From: Chrysochromulina tobinii
Taxonomy: Eukaryota; Haptophyta; Prymnesiales; Chrysochromulinaceae
NCBI GenBank assembly: GCA_001275005.1
Contig: JWZX01003357.1
Span: 1 to 39,596 of the forward strand
Length of the DNA: 39,596 nt
Direction: 5' to 3'
In this document: positions 15,268 to 23,414 of the stretch, in pieces
How the letters are laid out: each line of letters begins with the position of its first letter
How positions within the stretch are numbered: position 1 is the first letter of the stretch
Made by a program: the position numbers and the translations under genes
Notes under the pieces: generated by a model
The model's input: only the letters and a program-made list of their open reading frames with translations
Told to the model about the DNA's origin: nothing
The model's database searches: none

Positions 15268-16116
15268 ATGGAGCCATCACGCGGGCGATTCACGGGCAAA
15301 GGCGGTGGCAAGGTCGGCAGCGGCGGCAAGGGAGGCGGCGGCGGAAAGGGCGGTGGCGGCAAAGGCGGACGTGGCTTTGGGAAAGGCGGTGGTGAAGCTG
15401 CCAGCGGACCGGCCGCCGCTCTGCTTGCGGCGGCCCGTAGCGGTGACGTTGCTGCTGCCAAGTTTGCCATCGAGGAGGACGCTGAAGCTGTGCATGCTGC
15501 GGACCACCTGCAGCGAACGGCGTTGCATCTCGCGGCGTGGTCAGGGTATCTTTCGCTGGTGGAGCTGCTGTGCGAATCAGGCGCACAGGTGCATGCCAAC
15601 GGCATGGACTCAACGCAGCCAATCCACTTTGCTGCGCAAAACGGGCACACCGCTGTGGTCAAGGCGCTTCTCAAGAGGGGTGCACGCGTGAATTCGCGCG
15701 GCACCAAGCGCAACGACACGCCGCTGCACTTGGCCGCGTTCAAGGACCATTGCGAGACCGTCGAGTACTTGCTCAAGAAGTCCGCTGACGTAACGATTCG
15801 CAACAAGGTCGGGAAGCTGGCAGTGGACGTGGCGTCGTCGGAGGAGTGCAGAGCGATGCTCGCGGCTAAGGCGAGGACGGTGCCGCCCAGAGCTGGCGCG
15901 ATGGCGTGCGCGGACGATGGCGATGGCGAGGTCGAAGCCGCGGACGGTAGCTGTGGCGCGAGCAGTGGCAGCAGCAGCAACAAGCGGCCTGCTGCGAGTG
16001 CGCCACTCGCCGCAGGAGAGGATGTCGACGCGTCATCCACGACGGCTTCTCGAGTGGGGGCGGGCCCACCACCGGAGCCAGATGCCAAGAAGGCAAAGCA
16101 CGATGACGCCGAGTAG
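15268..16116 (+). CDS. Ankyrin-repeat protein with Gly/Lys-rich N terminus
   Basis: 282 residues. Residues 7-45 are almost entirely Gly and Lys with a few Arg and Phe (GKGGGKVGSGGKGG type), suggestive of nucleic-acid binding or a disordered tail. Residues about 50-200 contain three clear ankyrin repeats (QRTALHLAAWSGYLSLVELL, QPIHFAAQNGHTAVVKALL, DTPLHLAAFKDHCETVEYLL) flanked by weaker units. The C terminus is low complexity and ends with a basic patch PDAKKAKHD that could act as a nuclear localisation signal. Ankyrin repeats mediate protein binding; the partner cannot be predicted. The ATG follows several upstream stops and starts at the first in-frame Met. Intronless. Confidence 0.85.
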   Translation: MEPSRGRFTGKGGGKVGSGGKGGGGGKGGGGKGGRGFGKGGGEAASGPAAALLAAARSGDVAAAKFAIEEDAEAVHAADHLQRTALHLAAWSGYLSLVELLCESGAQVHANGMDSTQPIHFAAQNGHTAVVKALLKRGARVNSRGTKRNDTPLHLAAFKDHCETVEYLLKKSADVTIRNKVGKLAVDVASSEECRAMLAAKARTVPPRAGAMACADDGDGEVEAADGSCGASSGSSSNKRPAASAPLAAGEDVDASSTTASRVGAGPPPEPDAKKAKHDDAE

Positions 16117-16625
16117 GGTCGCCTCCTGATCGCTGATGACCTGACCAGTGTGAAGTGTGAGTCTCACTCACGGATAGCTCACGGACGAGAGGTTTTGCAC
16201 ATTCCTGCCTCTGGGGGCCATGCAACGAAGGTGAAGTCCCGGCTCCCCCTATCCCCCGGTGTTTTTGAACGGTTTAAAGAGCAATTGTTAAAGAGATCTA
16301 ACAAGACACCGGGGGGAGCCGTGATATACACGGTGTGTGACTTCTGACACACGGAGACGGACACACGAGCACACGAATCACACAGACGAGCCTCTTAACC
16401 ATCCCTATTTGGACCCATGAACTTGATATTTTTGAGGAAATTTTGAGGACTTTTGGGGCTGTTTCAAAAAGAAGTTTTGTGTTTTGGCACAAAGCACTTC
16501 TCGTGGGACGACCCCGCGACGACTTCGCATTCACGGGAGTCGGCCTGCAAGCCACACCTCACAGTAAGAGCGCGTTGCAGGCGGCATCGTTCGCGCCGCG
16601 TGTTGCCCGGCAATAGCACGGCCTC
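16117..16625. other. Intergenic region with a hairpin element
   Basis: No supported gene. It contains the 83-base inverted-repeat element at 16239-16321. The right part (16400-16500) is AT-richer than its surroundings and lies before the EF-hand gene, so it probably includes that gene's promoter. Confidence 0.5.
16239..16321. repeat. 83-base inverted-repeat (MITE-like) element
   Basis: The left arm CGGCTCCCCC-TAT-CCCCCGGTGT at 16239-16261 is complementary to the right arm ACACCGGGGGGAGCCG at 16306-16321, apart from a small bulge. The spacer of about 44 bases contains TTAAAGAG twice. Both arms match the two repeats around 14095 and 15041, so this is one family at three loci. Confidence 0.75.
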
Positions 16626-18242
16626 ATGCCCCCGTCAGCTCCTGAGGGTGGGAAGAAGAAGAAGGCGGCCGCAGAAGCGGACGGCGTTCAGCTCATGCCA
16701 GTTGAGAAGCTGCAGGAGATTGCGGATGCCAAGATCGCCGAGGCATCCGCCGTAGAACTGGCAGCGCAGCACATGTCCACAAGTCTGGAGCTAAAGATTG
16801 GGGTCGCAATTCAAAAGCAAAAGATGAGCGTTGCGGACCTCCTCCGCAAGTGGGACGCCAGCGGTGACGGCGAGATCCAGCCCATTGAGCTTCGGCAGGT
16901 TGTGCGCAACCACCTCAAAATCAAGGCTGACAACAAGGAGATTGACGCCCTCTTCAACAGGCTGGACAGTGACGGCGGCGGCTCGATCGATTTGAAGGAG
17001 ATGGGCGATGCAATGAGGTTTTTCCAGCAGTCGGTGGCGACGGCCGCCGCAGATGAGGCAAAGCAGATGGCAATTGCCAAGGAGTTGCGCGATCAGGCAG
17101 CCATGATCTCTGATTGCGCAAAGAACACAGCCCGCGTGGAGGAGCTTAGGGTTAAGGTGAATGGCATCAAAAGCGGCGTGTGCAGTGGGCCGCTTTTTGA
17201 TAAGATTGCTATGGCAATCGTGGGCTTAGCCACGTCGACGAACGAGAGCGACGCGAAATCAAAGGTGGCGAACTCTCTGGACCCCCAAAAGGCAGGCATC
17301 GTCGAGGCCAAGGAATTCAAGAAGTGGGCCAAGGGATTCATCAATAATCCGGATGGCGTGGCGCCCGATGAGTATGCCACGTGCTACGAGGATTTGCAGG
17401 TGGCGACCGGTACGTCTCCATTGGATGCCAAGATGGGCTTCAGGAAGCTGTGGGATCGCGTCGAAGAGACGATTAAGGAATCGGAGGCTGTAATCAAAGA
17501 GTTCGAGAAGCTTCAGAAGGAGACCAAGAAGGTGCAGAAGGCAATCAAGGAGATGCAGGCTGCGGACAAAGCCATTGCGCAGGAGAAGGAGGCGGCGGCA
17601 CTCAAGGCGGAGGAGGAGAGGCAGCTAGAGGCCGAGGCCAAGAAAGCAGCTAAGGCGGCGGCCAAGGCGGCGGCGCTTGAGGCCAAGAGGAACCATGAGC
17701 AGAGCTTCAACAATCGCGTTGAGATGAAGCGCAAGGCCGCCGCCAAACAAGGGCAATCAGCGTCGGACAAGAAGGCGGCGGAGGCACGGATGCGCAAGGC
17801 CTTTGCCGTCTTCGACGTCGACGGCGACGGCAGCCTGACGGTGGACGAGCTGAAGGCGGTGCTGCTGCGCGGCGACTCGGTGCTCACCGAACAAGACGTT
17901 GAGGATCTCGTCAAGGAGTTCGACGCCAACGGGAACGGCGTGCTCGAGTTTGACGAGGTGATGAGGGCGGTCTCGAACCCAAAGCGTGCCCATTCGCGTC
18001 GCAGTCCAGCCACTGCTGTGTCTGCACCATACCCCTGCCTGCCTCGATTGCTGACTGCTGCGTGGTCCAATCGTGGCAGTTTCAACCGCTCTTCGACGTT
18101 CTTAACGAAGTGGGCTTCGACAATCCGATGGCGTGCTGAGCCACACGCTAGCATGGCCACGCGGTCATATCTCAGCCGTTTGGAGCGCTGGGATCTGGCT
18201 GGGATACGTGAGTGGGGTCGCCGACTGGAATATTGTCGCTGA
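16626..18242 (+). CDS. EF-hand calcium-binding protein with central coiled coil
   Basis: 538 residues as an uninterrupted frame. An EF-hand pair lies at about residues 68-140 (loops DASGDGEIQPIE and DSDGGGSIDLKE) and a second pair at about 390-460 (loops DVDGDGSLTVDE and DANGNGVLEFDE). All four loops keep acidic residues at positions 1, 3 and 12 or close equivalents, so calcium binding is likely. Between them is a long helical region, with a Lys/Glu/Ala-rich coiled coil at about 275-385. The lysine-rich start (GGKKKKAAAEAD) is probably disordered. The last 80 residues after FDEVMRAVSNPK have a different composition and may be intron or 3' UTR read-through, so the true C terminus is uncertain. 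It may be a cytoskeletal calcium sensor; function is not assignable further. Confidence 0.82.
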   Translation: MPPSAPEGGKKKKAAAEADGVQLMPVEKLQEIADAKIAEASAVELAAQHMSTSLELKIGVAIQKQKMSVADLLRKWDASGDGEIQPIELRQVVRNHLKIKADNKEIDALFNRLDSDGGGSIDLKEMGDAMRFFQQSVATAAADEAKQMAIAKELRDQAAMISDCAKNTARVEELRVKVNGIKSGVCSGPLFDKIAMAIVGLATSTNESDAKSKVANSLDPQKAGIVEAKEFKKWAKGFINNPDGVAPDEYATCYEDLQVATGTSPLDAKMGFRKLWDRVEETIKESEAVIKEFEKLQKETKKVQKAIKEMQAADKAIAQEKEAAALKAEEERQLEAEAKKAAKAAAKAAALEAKRNHEQSFNNRVEMKRKAAAKQGQSASDKKAAEARMRKAFAVFDVDGDGSLTVDELKAVLLRGDSVLTEQDVEDLVKEFDANGNGVLEFDEVMRAVSNPKRAHSRRSPATAVSAPYPCLPRLLTAAWSNRGSFNRSSTFLTKWASTIRWRAEPHASMATRSYLSRLERWDLAGIREWGRRLEYCR

Positions 18243-18747
18243 CATGCTCTTCTGGACGCCATCGCTGGTATCAATTAACGTGGTCGTGGCGTGTGTGTGT
18301 CTGTTAAAACGGCGCCTCGTCGTGACGTGTGTGTGTGTCGAAGGCGCCGTGTTAAAAGATGAAACGTTGTACGTTGGGTTGGGGTCGACCGACTCCTCAA
18401 GAGAGAGATTTGTAACTGACCAAGGTCCAAGCTCTAGTAGCTACCCACATAGCTCACATACTTTCGTACTTACGTGTTACGAATCCGGGATGTTGAACAG
18501 TTCTGTGAACAGTCAACGGATCAATACAGCGAACAGCCTAAGCGGCGCCGCTCCGCTTTCATGTAAGCCCAAGGGCCCGGCCCAAGGCCAACGGCCGGCG
18601 CGCCCGCTCGCGGGGACGTGTGTGAATAATCGCATTTAAAGAAACCGCTGAGGAGTTGCGATTTTTGCATTTGGCCCAGAGGCGCAAGAGGCCTGGGGTT
18701 CAGACCCGGGCAAAAACGAGGTGTGAATGATCATGCCATTCCGTCGT

Positions 18748-18774
18748 AATGCCGCTTGACCCCAACGGTTAAGC
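18748..18774 (+). repeat. Dispersed short repeat, copy 3
   Basis: Core AATGCCGCTTGACCCC followed by CAACGGTTAAGC, one mismatch from the copy at 11064-11090. Here the ends GCCGCTT and AAGCGGC are themselves complementary, so this copy can fold into a short hairpin. Confidence 0.75.
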
Positions 18775-18998
18775 GGCCGTGAACCAACGTGTGAAGAGAG
18801 ACAGACAGTCGCCCGGCCAGGGGGAAGGGGTATGCGGGGAGAGGTCTCCCTGCCGTTTGGGGTATTGGGCATACCATGGGGATACATACCTGGGGGAGAT
18901 TCGCAGCGCAATGACGCGCATGATGTCGGTCTCTCTTTCGAGAGTTAAGTGTTCCCGCCCACCCACCGCGATGTAAGCCTGGTCTAGCTTAATTAGCA

Positions 18999-19083
18999 GG
19001 GACCGGGGTTTCGCGCTCACCAGGCTGCTTGTGTAGCTTTGATGATCTGCAATTAACAGTTTCAACGCGCGACCAGGTTTACT
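18999..19083 (+). repeat. Dispersed element of about 85 bases upstream of the DNA methyltransferase
   Basis: This segment (starts GGGACCGGGGTTTCGCGC, ends GCGACCAGGTTTACT) matches the reverse complement of 39510-39596 almost throughout, with a few substitutions and a 2-base gap. It ends 36 bases before the methyltransferase ATG. Just to its left, GCCTGGT at 18978-18984 is complementary to ACCAGGC inside it, and TAGCTTAATTAG resembles a tRNA-type box A. Confidence 0.8.
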
Positions 19084-19118
19084 GCGGGGTATTTGTTGAA
19101 GTGTGAACACCAGCCACA

Positions 19119-21041
19119 ATGAAAATGCCTTTGGCCCCGACCGAGACGGACGACGCTGCGAACGACGCTGCGGCCTTGCCGGATGACGCGGCCATCGGCG
19201 CTTCAGCCACAGCAGCCCACGCGGCTGACTGCACTCTGCTTAGCGCTCTATGGCACCCGTCAGCGGGGGTGCCAGTCGGCTGCCTCCTTGTGCCGAGTGC
19301 CCACATGAAGCTAGTGAAAGCGACACTCCATGCTGCAGGAAAGGAGGGCACGCAGTGGCTGCGAAGGGACGGGGTCCAGCGCGCACGCGTTGGCGCTGAT
19401 GGAGCGCCCTCCAGCGGTGCTGACGGTGTCCCCCCTGCAGGCGCCGGCGTGGTCTTTGAGGTGCATTTGAGCCTCGCGGGGGCGGCACGGCTCGAGGCCC
19501 ACCGCAACGTGCCGTGCGCGTTGTCCGAGCTGCTCTTGAGTGGTCAGATCCGATGGATGCCCGGGGTGCGGCTGCGAAGATCGCGGGCCGAACCGCGCTT
19601 GACTGCCACGGCCGCCGCCATGATCCAAACCGCAATCGCCGCCGCCGTCATGCCAGCTGCCGCTGCCGCCGGCGTCCATAGCACGACCACCGCCCTTGAC
19701 CCAAAGCCCGCCGCTGATGCCTCCGAGACCGGCCGTCGTCCCTGCAGCTTTCGATTCGCAGAGCTCTTCGCTGGTATCGGCGGCTTCCGCGTGGCTCTGG
19801 AGGCGCTGGGCGGTGCGTGTGTCTTTGCGTCCGAGATGGATCCCCACGCGGCCGCCACGTACGCGCTCAACTTTGGCGCGCTGCCCGAGGCGGGCGACAT
19901 CACCGAGGTGGAAGCGGCCGATTTGCCTCCCCACGACCTTCTCGTGGGAGGCTTCCCTTGCCAGTGCTTCTCGCTTGCGGGCGAGCAGCTTGGTCTGCGC
20001 GACGACGCTCGTGGTCAGCTGTACCTCGAGTGCTGCCGAATACTGTGTACAGGGCGCCCGGCCGCCTTTTTGTTGGAGAACGTGGTGGGGCTCTTCACCC
20101 TCGATGGCGGTGTATTCCACAGGGAGTACGAGCAGCGCCGTCCTGGGCGCGTGCACGAGCGTATCGTGGCCGACCTTTCCTCGTGTGGCTACGTCGTCCA
20201 GAGCGCCGTCCTGGGCGCACATGCCTTCGGCGTGCCCCAGTTCCGCGACCGACTCTTCCTCGTCGGCTTCCGATCCGCCGACGCCGCAAGCCGCTTTGAG
20301 TGGCCGCACAACCATGCGCACCCTGCCGACTGCTGCGTCGACAGCTGCCGTCCGCTACGCTTGATCCTCGAGCCCGACGACAGTGTGGCAGTGCGTGCTG
20401 CCTCGCTTACCACGGCGCAGTATGCCAAGGTGCGGCGCGGCATGGTGGACGGCAGCCGCGTGGCGAGGCTCGACAGGCCTTCACTCTGCCTCATGTCCTC
20501 TTATCGCTCCGGCTGGACACGTCAGGCATGCAAGCTGTTACGCACTTGTCAAGGAAAGACGGTGCTTCATGACGACAGAGGCATGCACAGAGGCGCCGTG
20601 GTGGGCATGTACGGAGGCGCCGCGCCGGCCGATGCCACTGATGGTGCCGAGAGCAACGGCGACGAGGGCGTCAGCGGCGAGGGCGGTGGCGGCGAGGACG
20701 GCGGCGGCGAGGAATGCGACGACGCGACGAATGGCAAGGTGGCGGGCGGTGCTGGGGGTCATAATGAGGGAGCGGAGCCTGCAGTAGAGGGCGCACGCGG
20801 CGAGGGCGCACGCTTCTACACGGCACGGGAGGCGACGCGCTTGATGGGCTTCCCGGAGAGTTTCCGCATCCCTGGCCACCCGACGCCCGAGCACGGCGGG
20901 CCCGCGTACGAGGCGCATGAGCGTTACTTCCGCCAGATTGGCAATGCCGTGTGCCCGCCCGTCGTCGAGGCGGTGGCGCGCCAGATGCTGCGCGCCCTCA
21001 ATGTACCATTCCAGGTCCACGAGGAAGAGGAGACGCTATGA
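19119..21041 (+). CDS. C5 cytosine-specific DNA methyltransferase
   Basis: 640 residues. The catalytic domain begins at about residue 210 and has the motifs in canonical order: I FAELFAGIGGFRVAL (about 213-227), IV GGFPCQCFSLAG with catalytic Cys281, VI ENV (about 320), VIII FGVPQFRDRLFLVGFR (about 370-385), IX YTAREATRLMGFPESF, and X YFRQIGNAVCPP (about 603). The enzyme would transfer methyl from S-adenosylmethionine to cytosine C5. The target-recognition part (about 430-570) is short and includes a Gly/Asp/Glu low-complexity insert at 515-560. There is no CFT motif of DNMT2 and no BAH, PHD or chromodomain, so it resembles compact bacterial or viral enzymes more than DNMT1 or CMT. Residues 1-205 match nothing I recognise. 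The ATG lies just after a dispersed repeat. Confidence 0.93.
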   Translation: MKMPLAPTETDDAANDAAALPDDAAIGASATAAHAADCTLLSALWHPSAGVPVGCLLVPSAHMKLVKATLHAAGKEGTQWLRRDGVQRARVGADGAPSSGADGVPPAGAGVVFEVHLSLAGAARLEAHRNVPCALSELLLSGQIRWMPGVRLRRSRAEPRLTATAAAMIQTAIAAAVMPAAAAAGVHSTTTALDPKPAADASETGRRPCSFRFAELFAGIGGFRVALEALGGACVFASEMDPHAAATYALNFGALPEAGDITEVEAADLPPHDLLVGGFPCQCFSLAGEQLGLRDDARGQLYLECCRILCTGRPAAFLLENVVGLFTLDGGVFHREYEQRRPGRVHERIVADLSSCGYVVQSAVLGAHAFGVPQFRDRLFLVGFRSADAASRFEWPHNHAHPADCCVDSCRPLRLILEPDDSVAVRAASLTTAQYAKVRRGMVDGSRVARLDRPSLCLMSSYRSGWTRQACKLLRTCQGKTVLHDDRGMHRGAVVGMYGGAAPADATDGAESNGDEGVSGEGGGGEDGGGEECDDATNGKVAGGAGGHNEGAEPAVEGARGEGARFYTAREATRLMGFPESFRIPGHPTPEHGGPAYEAHERYFRQIGNAVCPPVVEAVARQMLRALNVPFQVHEEEETL

Positions 21042-21177
21042 AGGGTCTCAGGAGTCCGTACTCAAGAAGTTCATGAAAGTTTGTGCAGGTGCTTGCGTTT
21101 CCGTGTTTAGTCCATCTTGAAAAAGAGCCGACTGACTGTGAGAGAGGGGTACAGAAAGCTTTGAAGGACAGGGAAAC

Positions 21178-22839
21178 ATGCGGGCCTTCGCGATCGCCAC
21201 GCGGGCCTGGTGCCTTCATGAGGCTTTGAAACTTTGGTACATACCCGCCTCGCCACTATGGAAGACTCTTTCCTGGCTCATCGTCCTTGCGAGCTCAGCA
21301 CGGCCTGCCCCTAAGACGTTTGCTCTCGCACTGGTTGTGCGGCTTGCAGATACGCTGTCTATCATGCCCGTCATGTGGGACAGCTATTACTGGTGCCTCC
21401 AAGTTGATGGTGGGCTGCTCTTGTGCGTAGGCTACCTCGCATTGGTGCGCGGTCTTTCGGCCGACTCGCACGCCGACTCGCTTGCAGCCTGGTGGGCCAC
21501 CACCGCACGACAGCAGCTCGCCATCTTCTACCTCGCGGCAGGCGTGTGGAAGGTCAATACTTCGTTTCTCGACGCCCGCACTTCATGCGCGCCCATTTTT
21601 GTGCTCACGCTGCTCCAAACTCTTGGTTACACGCCGCCGCCGCTTCGCGCCTCGCAGCTTGCGCTGCTCGCGCCAGGCGTGACGATTCTGGGAGAGTTGA
21701 CCATTGGCATTCTCCTACTGCTCCCGTCACGTGCTGCCGTGCGCATCGGCGTGCTATCCGCGCTCTTGCTTCACCTGGGCATCGCTCTCACGCCGCCGCC
21801 CAACAACGCGACGCCCTTCTCCCTGACGTGCGTCGTTCGTCTGCTTATCACGGAGTCCGCCGCCGTCGCGCGTGCATGGAATGAGATGGGTGCGAGTGGC
21901 AGCGGCATTGGCCAGTACCTCGCCACTCCCGCCATCGGCATGCTCCTCGCGAGCCTGTGCATGGGCATCTGCTACCGGCGAGCGCTTGCCTTCCCGCCAA
22001 CGGCCCTCGGAGCGGAGCTCGACTGGTGGGTAGGTACGTACACTTGCCTCGCGGTCCTGATAGCCCGGGCGATGTACAGCGACGTCGCGAACAAGCCGAC
22101 TCCGACTACGAAGTCACTGGCGCGCGGGCTGCGCCCAGCACTCGTGCTACTCGCTCTCGCTTACGCCTTTGGTGGTCCGCTCCTCGGGATTCACGACCTC
22201 GGTGCATGCAACATGTATTCCAACCTCAGAATGTACGCGGGCACCAACCACCTTTTCCTGCCGACGGGGCTGATCGGCCATGTGTGGCCGGAGGCGACGC
22301 AGCTCGTGCGCGTCGAGCAGTCATCGTCGGCATACATCAACTCGATCTACCCCGGGGAGGTCACCTCGCAGATCGCTCCGGGGGAACTCTCGTTGCTCGC
22401 CGATGCTGGCCACTCGGCACATATGTTTAATGCGATGAAGGCGCGAATCCTCGGGCCAGCATTCGCCCCTGCCCATGCCGCATTCCATCGGTACACCGTG
22501 ACCGCGCTTGAGATGAAACGTCTGCTCGCTGAGGCGCGCGCCACTGGCGAGAAGTTCGAGATCACATATACGCTCCTCGACGCCACTGGCGGCGACGAGC
22601 GTTGGCGGCGCGATTCGCTCGGTCGCACCGTGACGCTCAAAGAGGATGGCAAGGGTAAGCGCTCATGCACGGTGGGCTGTGGGCCGCTCGAGCTCATACC
22701 GTGCCCGTGTGCGGCGGATGAACTGCCGCTGCAGCCTCCCCCGTCGTACTGGGCATCCAAGACGCTCATCCAGCAGCCGTACCCGATCGTTGACGACGCG
22801 CACAAGTGGGAGGGCGAACTTGTGTGCTTCGGCCCGTAA
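21178..22839 (+). CDS. HTTM-like polytopic membrane protein
   Basis: 553 residues with about eight to nine hydrophobic helices in residues 1-345, then a soluble C-terminal domain of about 200 residues. The segment WWATTARQQLAIFYLAAGVWKVN followed by a Cys-containing loop, and the later CNMYSNLRMYAGTNHLFLP, recall the HTTM domain related to vitamin K-dependent gamma-carboxylase, found in bacteria and scattered eukaryotes. The catalytic residues of true carboxylases cannot be confirmed by eye. The C-terminal part has regular beta-type spacing (KFEITYTLLDATGGDERW) and a CxC-type pair (IPCPCAADEL). It follows the DNA methyltransferase by 136 bases in the same direction. Intronless; start is the first ATG of the frame. 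The family call is tentative; the membrane nature is firm. Confidence 0.7.
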   Translation: MRAFAIATRAWCLHEALKLWYIPASPLWKTLSWLIVLASSARPAPKTFALALVVRLADTLSIMPVMWDSYYWCLQVDGGLLLCVGYLALVRGLSADSHADSLAAWWATTARQQLAIFYLAAGVWKVNTSFLDARTSCAPIFVLTLLQTLGYTPPPLRASQLALLAPGVTILGELTIGILLLLPSRAAVRIGVLSALLLHLGIALTPPPNNATPFSLTCVVRLLITESAAVARAWNEMGASGSGIGQYLATPAIGMLLASLCMGICYRRALAFPPTALGAELDWWVGTYTCLAVLIARAMYSDVANKPTPTTKSLARGLRPALVLLALAYAFGGPLLGIHDLGACNMYSNLRMYAGTNHLFLPTGLIGHVWPEATQLVRVEQSSSAYINSIYPGEVTSQIAPGELSLLADAGHSAHMFNAMKARILGPAFAPAHAAFHRYTVTALEMKRLLAEARATGEKFEITYTLLDATGGDERWRRDSLGRTVTLKEDGKGKRSCTVGCGPLELIPCPCAADELPLQPPPSYWASKTLIQQPYPIVDDAHKWEGELVCFGP

Positions 22840-23414
22840 GTTATGAGTGCTCACCCTCAGGCCTCGCTATGGTCGAGGGGAGGCGTCCGAAGGTTGTGCC
22901 TGATTCCTGAGTTAAGCCCGCGCGCTCCACGAGACGCCGGCTCGACCGCTGTCGTGGCCGCCCGGGAACGCTGCGCGTCACGCTCTTGGCGTGCACTGCG
23001 TAGGGTGGCCCTCGCCGTCGTACTACGGTCTCATGTCCAGTGTGCCCCCTTAGGACTCCGACTCGGAGATCTACTCTCTCGCTACTCTCTCGCTTCTCAC
23101 ACGCGCAGGCGCCCGCCGATCGGCAATCGAATCCTGGAGTCTGGAGAAGGGCTGCGGGTTCGGGGCGTGTGAGCTGCCTCGTCACTCGGCCGGTTTCGGG
23201 ATTCAAGGCGGTGAGTGGATTGTGTGCGAATGATCAGCGATTTATGCCTCCGAGGTGCCCTAGGAGGCCCACAGACGACGGTGGTGTTGATGAGCCTCTA
23301 AAAAAGTGAACGTCCCGGACACTGCACTGACTTCGAGCACCCCGCGCATTGCGTTGCATCCAATCCGCGTGCCCGGGCGTCGTCCGCCGTGCATGTCGCC
23401 GTGGGGCGCGTATG
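22840..23414. other. Intergenic region between convergent genes
   Basis: It lies between the 3' ends of the HTTM-like gene and the PsbP-domain gene. The open frames on both strands here show no domain or sensible composition. A short direct repeat CTACTCTCTCG occurs near 23071-23090. Nothing else seen. Confidence 0.5.

Larger units (their letters stand above)
18243..19118. other. Intergenic region rich in dispersed repeats
   Basis: No supported gene. Contents: a hairpin with arms ACGGCGCC and GGCGCCGT at 18309-18350 around a GTGTGTGTGTG loop; another possible hairpin near 18629-18665 (AATCGCA and TGCGATT); a copy of the AATGCCGCTTGACCCC repeat at 18748-18774; and a repeat shared with the right window edge at 18999-19083. 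The promoter of the DNA methyltransferase gene should lie in the right part. Confidence 0.55.

Noticed and set aside
15090-16088. 332-codon minus-strand frame
   Set aside because: Antisense shadow of the ankyrin gene; Pro/Ser-rich and featureless.
18670-18715. GGTTCAGACC resembling a tRNA T-loop
   Set aside because: The T-loop lacks the conserved A at position 58 and no acceptor, D or anticodon arms can be drawn around it.
18976-19026. Possible tRNA gene (GCCTGGT/ACCAGGC stem with box A-like TAGCTTAATTAG)
   Set aside because: The span between the stem arms is only about 35 bases, there is no clear box B or anticodon arm, and the sequence belongs to a dispersed repeat.
19311-20321. 336-codon minus-strand frame
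   Set aside because: Antisense shadow of the DNA methyltransferase, with no domain.
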